NCBI RefSeq assembly: GCF_025264685.1
Contig: NZ_CP073721.1
Coordinates: forward strand, 3,153,001-3,217,000
From: Dactylosporangium roseum
GTDB lineage: Bacteria > Actinomycetota > Actinomycetes > Mycobacteriales > Micromonosporaceae
Reading direction: 5' to 3'
DNA length: 64,000 bases
Numbering within the stretch: the first letter of the stretch is position 1; each line of letters opens with the position of its first letter. The notes below the pieces were generated by a model, which was not told where the DNA came from, did no database searches, and saw only the letters and a list, made by a program, of their open reading frames with translations. The position numbers and the translations under genes were made by a program. Of the stretch, positions 24,398 to 32,707 are shown piece after piece.

Positions 24398-24856
24398 CCC
24401 GGCCTCCTGGACGCCTGTGCGCTTGACGTGTCCCGGCGGCGGGCCCGGCAGTTCCGGGGCCGTGCCTCGCCTGTCCGGCGCATGGGGAGTGCCGGCCGGA
24501 CCGGGCCTGGCCGTAGGTGAGTGTAGGTGGCCGCAGCTACCGGATCAACGACCACAGTGAGGGTCCTCCATGTTCGGTACCCCGCCGCACGACACGGCGT
24601 CCTTCGATGCCCATGAAGCTATTGCCATCACGGGAGGAAGGCCGACGGCAAGTCCCATAAAGAAGGTAATACGACGTCGGACCCGTCGTCTGGAATGGTC
24701 GCGTGGAGACCACAACGGTGGCCGCGCGTCCCGCTGAACCGTTCAGCCGCACGGGAACGAGGGCTGATGACGCGTCGCGCCGCTGGAACTCACCACGCCC
24801 CGCCAGGGCGTGCCCCCGCAAGCGGTGCCAGTTGAGTCGAACACGGAGAGAGGACC
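24398..24856. promoter_or_regulatory. divergent promoter region of the NRPS-PKS cluster with perfect palindrome
   Basis: This 459-base gap lies between the two divergent main operons and is the natural control point of the cluster. It holds a perfect 7+1+7 palindrome, GCTGAAC-C-GTTCAGC at 24733-24747, about 110 bases before mbtH, and a weaker inverted repeat ACGAC/GTCGT (24671-24675, 24685-24689) next to an A/T-richer TAATAC (about 24667). No protein with family resemblance is encoded. Confidence 0.55.
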
Positions 24857-25078
24857 ATGTTCGCGTCCGATCAGGAGGACCAGGCCACGTACACCGTGGT
24901 CGTCAACCACGAGGAGCAGTATTCCATCTGGCTCGACGGCCGGGAGGTCCCCGCAGGCTGGTCCGAGGTCGGCGTGGTGGGAAGCAAGTCCGAATGTCTC
25001 GACCACATCGAACGGGTATGGACGGACATGCGACCACTGTCGCTGCGCAGGCGACTCGCCCAGCGGGACGGCGACTGA
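24857..25078 (+). CDS. MbtH-family adenylation-domain chaperone
   Basis: 73 aa, full-length for the family. Signature residues are all present: NHEEQYSIW, GWSEVG, KSECLDHIERVWTDMRPLSLR. MbtH proteins bind the N-terminal subdomain of adenylation domains and are often needed for their folding and activity. ATG 24857 has GAGAGGA upstream. It opens the 36 kb rightward operon; the next start follows its stop by one base. It may serve any of the six adenylation domains; the Asn-type one downstream is the closest. Confidence 0.96.
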   Translation: MFASDQEDQATYTVVVNHEEQYSIWLDGREVPAGWSEVGVVGSKSECLDHIERVWTDMRPLSLRRRLAQRDGD

Positions 25079-25079
25079 G

Positions 25080-28000
25080 ATGCCCACCGCCGGGAGCATG
25101 CTTTCAGCAGCCGCCGGTGACTACTCCCTTGCTCCGTTCCAGGCGTGGCTCGCCCACCTGGACGGTCAGAACGACTTCGGCCACACCGAAGGCGTCATCC
25201 GCTGCTGGGGCGTGAACGGGGACGTCCTGCGCCGGACGGTGGAGGAACTGCTTCCGTCGGTGGAGTTCGCCCACGTCGGACTCGACGTGGCGCATGTGCT
25301 ACCGGTGCTCACGCTGCATCCGTCACCGCTGTGCACCGTCGAGACGTCCGACGGGCACGTGACAGGCACCGCCGGGGACGCAGGGTCGGGCGACCCGGCG
25401 CTGCGGGTGGCGGCGCGGCGGACGGGCGACGCATGGGAGGTCCGGCTCCGCGGCACGCCCCTGCTGTTCGACGCGCTGACCATGCGGCTGCTGCAGGAGG
25501 CTTTCGCGGCCCGGCTGACCGGCCGGAACGCCGCTGGACTGCCGATCGCGGCCGCCCTGAGGTACGCCCGCTGGCAGAACCTCATGGTGGCGAAGGTTTC
25601 CGCGCCACCCGGTCACGACGGCGGCAACGCGGGCGATGGTGGCCTGCTGCCGGCGCAGTCGTCGCCGGACGGCACCCCTAGGTGGCGGATCGTGGCGCGT
25701 GCGATACCCGACAACCTCGTCGATTCCGCCTGCACGCGGCTGGGCGTGACGCCCACGGCCGCGCTCCTGGGTAGCTGGCAGGTCGTGTTGTCCAGGCTCC
25801 TGCGACAGCAGGCATGCGCGATCGACGTCGCGCTGGACGACCGGCGCCGTGGAGTGCCGCCCGAGGCTCCCGGCCAGCTCACCCCGCTGGTCCGCTGGGC
25901 ACCGGCGGCCGGGCCGGACGCACCGGCCGGCGATCGCCTCCGGCTGGCTGAGCGGTGGCTCGCCAGTACACTCGGGCGACCGCTGTTGTGGCAACCGACG
26001 GTCGCGGGCCCGGCGCCGTACTCCTTCCACAGCGTGGCCGATGGTTTCCGCTGGAGCCATGCGGCGGGTCGCGTCGAGGCCGACCCGGTCCGGCCTGCCT
26101 CAGTCGCCGGCCAGGTGTCCCTGCTCGTCTCGCCCGGCCAGCCCGGCACGCGCCTGGCGCGGCTGTCCTTCGACGAGTCCCGGCTGGCCGCGGCCGATGC
26201 GGACGCGCTGCTGGGCGCGATCGAGGACGTGGTGGCGACCGTGGCCGAGGACGCCGATGCCGTGTGGCGGGGCCGGCGCCGCGGGGCGCCCACCGTGGTT
26301 ACGCCGCCGTCCGACGTGCCGGTCCCGCTGTGGACGCGGATCGCGCGCCGGGCCGCGGAGCGCCCCGACGCGGTGGCGCTGGAGGGCGCCGGTGGTCCGG
26401 TGACCTTCGGCAGCCTCGCCGGCCACGTGAACGACCTCGCCGCGCGGCTTCAGAACCACGGCGTCGGCGAGGACGCCAGGGTGGCGTTGGTCTCGACCGA
26501 GTCGCCCGGCATGGTGGCGGCGATGCTCGGTGTGCTGGCGGCCGGTGCCGCGTACGTACCCGTCAGCCCCGGCACTCCGGCCGACCGGGTGCGGGACATG
26601 CTCACGGCGGCGGAGTGCACCTCGGCGGTGGTGGCGCCCGGACTGCAGGACCTGGTTCCCGCCGGTGTCCGGACGATCCCCCTCCCGGACACGCGGGATA
26701 CCGTCGAGCCGGCCCGCCGGCCGGTCGAGATCGAGACGAGCCTGGATGCGTTGGCCTACATGCTCTTCACGTCCGGGACCACCGGCAGACCGAAGGGCGT
26801 GATGGTCACGCGCCGCGGCCTGGACCGGTACGTCGACTGGGCGATCGGCGCCTACCACATGGCGACGATCGACGTCGCCGTGTCGCATTCACCGGCGGCG
26901 TTCGACCTGACCGTGACGTCCATGCTGGCCCCGCTCGCCGCGGGCCGGACGGTGCGCGTCCTCGCCTCGGGCGAGCGGCTCGACGCGCTCCCGGCGGCAC
27001 TGTCCGATGCCCGTGGTGCGCTGCTCAAGCTGACGCCCGCACACCTGTGGCTGCTGTCGCAGTGGGACGCGGACCCGAACTCATCCGTGGAAACCGTCGT
27101 CGTCGGGGGTGAGAACCTCGGCTCCCCGGTGGTTTCCCGATGGCTGGAGCGGCACCCCTCGTGCCGCGTCTTCAACGAGTACGGACCCACCGAGACCGTC
27201 GTCGGCTGCACGGTACACGAGGTGCGGGGCGCTCCTCCGGGGCTGGCGCACGTCCCGATCGGCCGACCGATCACGGGTGCCCGGGTCGCCGTCTGCGACG
27301 AGCAGGGCTATCCGCTCGTCCCGGGCGTCGCCGGCGAACTGATGATCGGCGGCGACGGGGTGGCCCGGGGATACGCCGGCGACCCTCGCCAGACCGCGGC
27401 CAGGTTCCTGCCGGACCCCTGGGGACCACCGGGTTCCCGGATGTTCGCCACCCGCGACCGGGTGGTCGAGACCAGCGCGTGGGGTCTGCGCTTCCTGGAG
27501 CGCATGGACAGGCAGCTCAAATGGCTCGGCCACCGGGTCGAGCCGGCGGAGATCGAGCTCGCCCTGAGCCGCTGCGATGGCGTCGGCGACAGCGTGGTCC
27601 GGCTGGTTCCCCGCCCCGGCGGGGACGTGCTCCTCGTGGCGTACGTCGTGGGCCGCGACGGGCATCTCCCCGACAGCGAGGCGGTGCGCCGCGAACTCGC
27701 CGGCGTGCTTCCGGCGTACCTGCTGCCGACCGCCATCGTCCCGATGGCCTCGATGCCGGTCAACCGGAACGGGAAGCTGGACGAGGCGGCGCTCCCCGAC
27801 CCCGTCCGGTTCCGCTCGGAGGAACCGAGCGAGACACCGATGCAGGAGGCCGTCCGGCAGGCGTGGAGCGAGGTGCTCGGCACTGGGCCGATCCCGCTCG
27901 ATGTCGGCTTCTTCGACCTGGGCGCCACGTCCTTCAGTGTCGTCCAGGCAACCGCGAAGCTGCGGGCCAGTGTGGGGTACGACCTGACGGTCGCCACGGT

Positions 28001-28148
28001 CTTCGAGCACCGCACCGTCCGGGCCCTGGCCGCCCACCTCGAGGATCTGCTGGCCGGGCGCACCGGCAGCCCCGCGACGGGGTCCCGTGCCGTGGCGCGT
28101 GAACAGGCGGTCGCCCGTCTGCGGGCCCGCCGGGAGGGCGGCGCATGA
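25080..28148 (+). CDS. NRPS: degenerate C - A (Asn predicted) - PCP
   Basis: 1022 aa. Residues 1-400 look like a condensation domain whose HHxxxDG site has become RGTPLLFDALT, so it should not form bonds. The adenylation domain (about 410-905) has A3 LFTSGTTGRPKG, A5 NEYGPTE, A8 RMDRQLKWLGHRVEP and A10 NRNGKLD; A7 reads FATRDRV instead of YRTGDL. Reading the ten specificity positions by eye against GrsA gives DLTKVGEVGK, the Asn-type code (Asp differs at His for Glu). The PCP (about 920-1000) has LGATSFSVV with the pantetheine Ser. Start ATG 25080; the stop overlaps the PKS start by ATGA. The degenerate C may be structural, like interface domains. Confidence 0.9.
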   Translation: MPTAGSMLSAAAGDYSLAPFQAWLAHLDGQNDFGHTEGVIRCWGVNGDVLRRTVEELLPSVEFAHVGLDVAHVLPVLTLHPSPLCTVETSDGHVTGTAGDAGSGDPALRVAARRTGDAWEVRLRGTPLLFDALTMRLLQEAFAARLTGRNAAGLPIAAALRYARWQNLMVAKVSAPPGHDGGNAGDGGLLPAQSSPDGTPRWRIVARAIPDNLVDSACTRLGVTPTAALLGSWQVVLSRLLRQQACAIDVALDDRRRGVPPEAPGQLTPLVRWAPAAGPDAPAGDRLRLAERWLASTLGRPLLWQPTVAGPAPYSFHSVADGFRWSHAAGRVEADPVRPASVAGQVSLLVSPGQPGTRLARLSFDESRLAAADADALLGAIEDVVATVAEDADAVWRGRRRGAPTVVTPPSDVPVPLWTRIARRAAERPDAVALEGAGGPVTFGSLAGHVNDLAARLQNHGVGEDARVALVSTESPGMVAAMLGVLAAGAAYVPVSPGTPADRVRDMLTAAECTSAVVAPGLQDLVPAGVRTIPLPDTRDTVEPARRPVEIETSLDALAYMLFTSGTTGRPKGVMVTRRGLDRYVDWAIGAYHMATIDVAVSHSPAAFDLTVTSMLAPLAAGRTVRVLASGERLDALPAALSDARGALLKLTPAHLWLLSQWDADPNSSVETVVVGGENLGSPVVSRWLERHPSCRVFNEYGPTETVVGCTVHEVRGAPPGLAHVPIGRPITGARVAVCDEQGYPLVPGVAGELMIGGDGVARGYAGDPRQTAARFLPDPWGPPGSRMFATRDRVVETSAWGLRFLERMDRQLKWLGHRVEPAEIELALSRCDGVGDSVVRLVPRPGGDVLLVAYVVGRDGHLPDSEAVRRELAGVLPAYLLPTAIVPMASMPVNRNGKLDEAALPDPVRFRSEEPSETPMQEAVRQAWSEVLGTGPIPLDVGFFDLGATSFSVVQATAKLRASVGYDLTVATVFEHRTVRALAAHLEDLLAGRTGSPATGSRAVAREQAVARLRARREGGA

Positions 28149-31100
28149 CGGCCGCGGACCAGCACCTCGCGATCGTGGGGTTCGCCGTGCGATGCCCGGG
28201 AGCCCGCAACGAACAGGAGTTCTGGCGCAATCTGATGGCGGGCGTCGAATCGATCGAGCATTTCGACTCGGTCGAGCGGGCCGAGGCGCTGGGCGACCTC
28301 GCCGCCGGCGCGCAGTTCGTCCCCGCCGGCGGTGTGCTCGCCGACGCGGAGCGCTTCGACGCCGACTTCTTCGGTGTGGCACCCCGGCAGGCCGAGGTCA
28401 CCGACCCGCAGCAGCGCCAGCTTCTGGAAGTGGTGTGGGAGGCGTTCGAGAACGCCGCCATCGTGCCGGGCCCCGACCTGACGACCGCCGTCTTCGCCGG
28501 CACGGGATTCCCCACCTACCTGCTGTTCAACCTGCTGGGCGGAGGGGCCGCCAACGTCGGCCAGTACGCCGTGGTGATCGGCAACGACAAGGACCACGCC
28601 GCCACCAGGGTGGCCCATGCGCTCGACCTGCGCGGGCCCGCCCTGACGGTGCAGACGGCCTGCTCCACGTCGCTGGTGTGCCTGCACACGGCCTGCCAGA
28701 GCCTGTTGTCCGCGGAGGCGGACGTCGCGGTCGCCGCCGCCTGCTCCATCGGCTTCCCGCAACGGCGCGGCTACTACTCGGTCGAGGGCGGCATCCTGTC
28801 CCCGGACGGGCGCTGCCGGCCCTACGACGCGGATGCCAACGGCGCGGTACCGGGCAGCGGGTGCGCCGCGGTGGTGGTACGCCGGCTGGCCGACGCGCTG
28901 CGGGACGGCAACCCGGTCAGGGCCGTCATCCGGGCGACCGCGGTCGTCAACGACGGCGCGGACAAGGCCGGCTACTCGGCTCCGTCCATCTCCGGGCAGG
29001 TCCGGGCGATCACCGAGGCGCTCACCCTGTCCGGCCTGGTGCCCGACGACATCTCGTACGTCGAGGGGCACGGCACGGCGACCGCGCTGGGGGACGCGAT
29101 CGAGGTACGAGCCCTGGACCGCGCCATGCCCAGAGCATCCGCCGCGCCGGGATCGTGCCGCCTCGGCTCGGTCAAAGGCAACGTCGGCCACCTCGACGTC
29201 GCGGCCGGCCTGACCGGGCTGATTAAGACCGTCCTCTCGCTGGAGTACGGCGCCCTGCCGCCGACGCTGCACCATGCGCGGCCGCATGCGGAACTGGGCC
29301 TGGAGGCGACCCGGTTCCGCGTACCGAACACGCCGGAGCCTTGGCCGCGCGGACCGGTGCCGCGCCGGGCCGGTGTGAGCTCCTTCGGCCTCGGCGGCAC
29401 GAACGCCCACGTCATCCTGGAAGAGGCGGCACCGGCGGCTCCAGCGCCGGACGGTGATCTTCCGGTGCCGCTCCTGCTGGCCGCGGGTACACCTTCGGCA
29501 CTGCAACAACTCGGTACCCGGCTCCGTGCCCGGCTGGCCGAGCTGGCACCCGCGGCCCTGCCCCAGGTCGCCGCGACCTTGGCGTTCGGGCGCCGGCACC
29601 GTGCCCATCGGCGGGTCGTGGTGGCCGGTTCCGTGCAGGAGGCCATCCGCCTGCTCGAGCGGCCGGAGGACATCCCGTCCGCGGGCACCGGCGCGGGGCG
29701 ACCTCCGCGGATCGCGTTCCTCTTCCCCGGCGCTGGCCGGCCGGCCGGCAGAGCCGAACGGCGGCTGTGGTCCCACCCGGTCTTCCGGGAATGCTGGCAG
29801 GACCTGGCGACCCACTTCGGGCGCCTCGGCCACCGGCTGCCGACGGCCCCGGAGGCAGAGGCCGTCCCGGCGGCCGAGGCCGTCCGCCCGACCGTGTCGT
29901 TGCCCATCCTGTTCGCCACCGAGCTCTCCCTGGCCGGCCTCTGGAAGTCCTGGGGGGTCGAGCCCGCCGCCGTGCTCGGCCACAGCGCGGGGGAGTACGC
30001 GGCCGCCGTGCTGGCCGGTGCCCTCGACGTGCCGGACGCCGTGGCGCTGGTGCTCGAACGCGCGCGCCTGCTGGAGGACGCCCCCCCGGGGGGCATGGTG
30101 GCCGTCCATGCCGGGCAGGCGCGGGCGGAAGAGCTGGCGCGGGACTGGGGCCTCTCGGTCGCCGTGGTCAACAGCCCGTCGTCGTCGGTGCTCTCCGGCG
30201 CCGTGGAGCGCATCGAGGCGTTCCTGGCCTCGACCGCGGCCGCCGATGCCGACGTCAAGCCGGTCGCGGTGGCCACCGCGGCCCACTCGCCGCTGCTCGA
30301 TCCGGGCGCCGCGGTGTTGACCCGCTTCGCTGAAGGACTGCGGCTGGGCGCTCCACGGGTGGCGTACTGGTCCTCCACCACTGGCTCACGGGTTGAGGAA
30401 GAGCTCACCCGGGCGCGGTACTGGGGGGAGCACCTGCGACAGCCCGTACAGTTCCAGCGGGCGGTGACCTCGCTGGCCGACGAGGTCGACATGCTGCTGG
30501 AGGTCGGGTCGGCCGCCACGGTGGCGCACTTCGCGCGTGACTGCCTGCCCGGTCGGGCGGCGGACATCATCGACTCCCTGCCGCACCCGGATTCGGGCGT
30601 CGAGCTGAGGGAGGCGGTGCTGCGGGCGCGTGGACGATTGTGGGCGCGTGGAGTGGCGACGACCTGGGGCGACGCCATCCCCGCGGACCTGCCGAGGGTG
30701 GCCCTGCCCGCGACCCCGTTCGACGGCCCGTTGTTCACCCGCACCGCGGGCGTCTCCCCGCCGGCGGACCCGCGTCCGTGGCCCGACGGTGCGGGGCACC
30801 TCGCGCGGCAGGTCTGGACCCGGCGGCCGGCGGACGCGTCTACCAGCGTGACACCGCCGCAGGGGGAGCGCTGGCTGATCCTGGACGACGGCTCCCGCCT
30901 CGCGTCCGGTGTCGCGCACCGGCTGCGTGCGGCGGCCGCCGAGGTCGACGTGGTCGGGCCGGGGCGGCTGCCCGGACCGGCCGATGCCGGCCCGCCCCTG
31001 GATCCCTTGACGCTGGCCAGGTGGGTCGACGACCTCGTGCTCGGCCGTGAGACAGCCGGTGTTGTGTACTTCTGGGCCGGTGGGCTGCCGGACGGCACGG

Positions 31101-32707
31101 TCTCCCTCGCTGCGCAGGACGCCGCCTTCACGCTGCCGTTCCTGCTGGCCAGGAGCCTCGGCACGGCGGGGCGACCGGCAACCCTGACCGCGGTGACGCG
31201 GGGCGTCCTCCCGGTGCGGGGCGACGAGTGCGCGGAGCCGACCGCCGCGCTCGCCACGGGTCCGGTGGTCGTCGCCTCTCGCGAGTTCCCGGGCCTGCGG
31301 TCCCGGCTGATCGACGTGGACTCCCCGGCGGGCACGTCATCGCCGGGCCGGCCGGACGAGGTGGCGAACGCGGACGTCGACCGGCTGGCGGACACCGTCG
31401 TCGATGCCGTGCTGTCGGCGGAGCCCGACGAGGTGGTCGCCGTCCGCGCCGGGCAGGTGTGGACCCGTTCCTGGGCCCCGGTCACCGGGCTCCCGGAGAG
31501 TGAAGCGGACGTGGGGCCGGTCCTCGTCACCGGTGGCCTGGGCGGCATCGGATTGGCCGTGGCCCGCGAGCTGGCGCGGACCGGGACGAAGGCGATCGCC
31601 CTGCTCGGCCGGCGCGGTCTGCCGGGCTCCCCGGCCGACGACTCCGCCGAGACGGCGGCGGCCCGGCGGGCGGTTCAGGAGATCGAGGCGGCGGGCGCGT
31701 CGGTCGTGGTGCTGGCGGCCGACGTGGCGGACCGGCCGGCGGTCGAGCGTTCGGTTGCCGCGGTCCGGGCGCGTTTCGGCGCGGTGAACCTGCTGATCCA
31801 CGCCGCGGCTGTGCCCGCCGGCGGCCTGCTGAACCTGCGGACGCTGGACGAGTGCCGCCAGGTCCTGCGTCCGAAGACCGACGGTACGAGAGTCCTCGCC
31901 GACGTCTTCGCCGACCAGCCGCCGCGGCGGGTGGTGCTGTACTCCGCGCTCGACGCCGTGCTCGGCACCCTCGGCCAGGTCGACCATGCGGCGGCCAACG
32001 CCTTCCTGGATGCCGTGGCCGGCGCCGGATGGTTCGCCGGCAGTCACGTCACGGCGGTCAACTGGGGAGCGTGGCGGGAGGTTGGCCAGGCCGCCCGGAC
32101 CGACGGTCTCGGCGGCCTGACGGCCTGGCGTAGCGGCATGCTGGAGCAGGCCCTGTCCACCCGGGCGGGCACGCGGCTCGCGCGGCTGGCGCTGTCGACC
32201 CGGGAGCGCAACGTGGTGGCCTCCGCCGTCGACGTGCACCGGCTGCTCGACGCGGTCCGCACCAGCGACGTGGTGAGCCTGGTCGAGCAGCCCATGGCGG
32301 ACACCGCTGACGCGACCCGGCCCAGGCCGCTGCCGGAGGAGAGCTTCGTCGCGCCGGAGGGCGACGCCGAGCAACTGGTCTCGACGCTGTGGGAAAAGAT
32401 GGTCGGCGTCAGCCCGGTCGGCGCGCTGGACAACTTCTTCGCCCTCGGCGGCAATTCGCTGATCGCCATGCAGTTGGTGGCCCGTCTGCGCCAGCATTTT
32501 CCGTTCCGGGTGCCGTTGGCGACGGTCCTGCGGCATGCGACCGTCCGGGATCAGGCCGCCTGGCTCGAAGCGGAGCTGGAGCGGTTCCTCGCCGGCCTGT
32601 CCGACGAGGAGGTGCGCGGACAGCTCGCCGCGTTCGCCGGCCGGGCTGCTGTGGACGGCGCGTCCGGGGCTCTACCGGGAGGTCGGGATGAGTTCGCAGA
32701 TCACTGA
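28145..32707 (+). CDS. type I PKS module: KS-AT-KR-carrier
   Basis: 1520 aa. KS (1-430) has VQTACSTS, EGHGTATALGD and KGNVGHLD, a complete Cys-His-His set. AT (about 515-820) has GHSAGEYAA; its substrate motif position reads TAAH rather than HAFH (malonyl) or YASH (methylmalonyl), so malonyl is only a default guess. KR (about 1120-1310) has TGGLGGIG, but the catalytic Tyr position in the usual QxxYAAANAFLDA is His (codon CAT 31985-31987, residue 1281). The ketone may therefore survive. The carrier (about 1400-1480) has LGGNSL, more PCP- than ACP-like, suited to passing its chain to the next NRPS. ATGA overlap upstream. Confidence 0.92.
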   Translation: MTAADQHLAIVGFAVRCPGARNEQEFWRNLMAGVESIEHFDSVERAEALGDLAAGAQFVPAGGVLADAERFDADFFGVAPRQAEVTDPQQRQLLEVVWEAFENAAIVPGPDLTTAVFAGTGFPTYLLFNLLGGGAANVGQYAVVIGNDKDHAATRVAHALDLRGPALTVQTACSTSLVCLHTACQSLLSAEADVAVAAACSIGFPQRRGYYSVEGGILSPDGRCRPYDADANGAVPGSGCAAVVVRRLADALRDGNPVRAVIRATAVVNDGADKAGYSAPSISGQVRAITEALTLSGLVPDDISYVEGHGTATALGDAIEVRALDRAMPRASAAPGSCRLGSVKGNVGHLDVAAGLTGLIKTVLSLEYGALPPTLHHARPHAELGLEATRFRVPNTPEPWPRGPVPRRAGVSSFGLGGTNAHVILEEAAPAAPAPDGDLPVPLLLAAGTPSALQQLGTRLRARLAELAPAALPQVAATLAFGRRHRAHRRVVVAGSVQEAIRLLERPEDIPSAGTGAGRPPRIAFLFPGAGRPAGRAERRLWSHPVFRECWQDLATHFGRLGHRLPTAPEAEAVPAAEAVRPTVSLPILFATELSLAGLWKSWGVEPAAVLGHSAGEYAAAVLAGALDVPDAVALVLERARLLEDAPPGGMVAVHAGQARAEELARDWGLSVAVVNSPSSSVLSGAVERIEAFLASTAAADADVKPVAVATAAHSPLLDPGAAVLTRFAEGLRLGAPRVAYWSSTTGSRVEEELTRARYWGEHLRQPVQFQRAVTSLADEVDMLLEVGSAATVAHFARDCLPGRAADIIDSLPHPDSGVELREAVLRARGRLWARGVATTWGDAIPADLPRVALPATPFDGPLFTRTAGVSPPADPRPWPDGAGHLARQVWTRRPADASTSVTPPQGERWLILDDGSRLASGVAHRLRAAAAEVDVVGPGRLPGPADAGPPLDPLTLARWVDDLVLGRETAGVVYFWAGGLPDGTVSLAAQDAAFTLPFLLARSLGTAGRPATLTAVTRGVLPVRGDECAEPTAALATGPVVVASREFPGLRSRLIDVDSPAGTSSPGRPDEVANADVDRLADTVVDAVLSAEPDEVVAVRAGQVWTRSWAPVTGLPESEADVGPVLVTGGLGGIGLAVARELARTGTKAIALLGRRGLPGSPADDSAETAAARRAVQEIEAAGASVVVLAADVADRPAVERSVAAVRARFGAVNLLIHAAAVPAGGLLNLRTLDECRQVLRPKTDGTRVLADVFADQPPRRVVLYSALDAVLGTLGQVDHAAANAFLDAVAGAGWFAGSHVTAVNWGAWREVGQAARTDGLGGLTAWRSGMLEQALSTRAGTRLARLALSTRERNVVASAVDVHRLLDAVRTSDVVSLVEQPMADTADATRPRPLPEESFVAPEGDAEQLVSTLWEKMVGVSPVGALDNFFALGGNSLIAMQLVARLRQHFPFRVPLATVLRHATVRDQAAWLEAELERFLAGLSDEEVRGQLAAFAGRAAVDGASGALPGGRDEFADH

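Noticed and set aside
24282..24560. Short + strand frames in the divergent spacer
   Set aside because: They overlap the start of the transglutaminase-like gene, lack ribosome binding sites and resemble no protein.
27308..30286. 992-codon frame on the - strand
   Set aside because: It lies opposite the NRPS and PKS genes, whose + strand products have complete domain motifs; its translation is Arg/Gly/Pro-rich with no family resemblance. It is a GC-rich antisense shadow.
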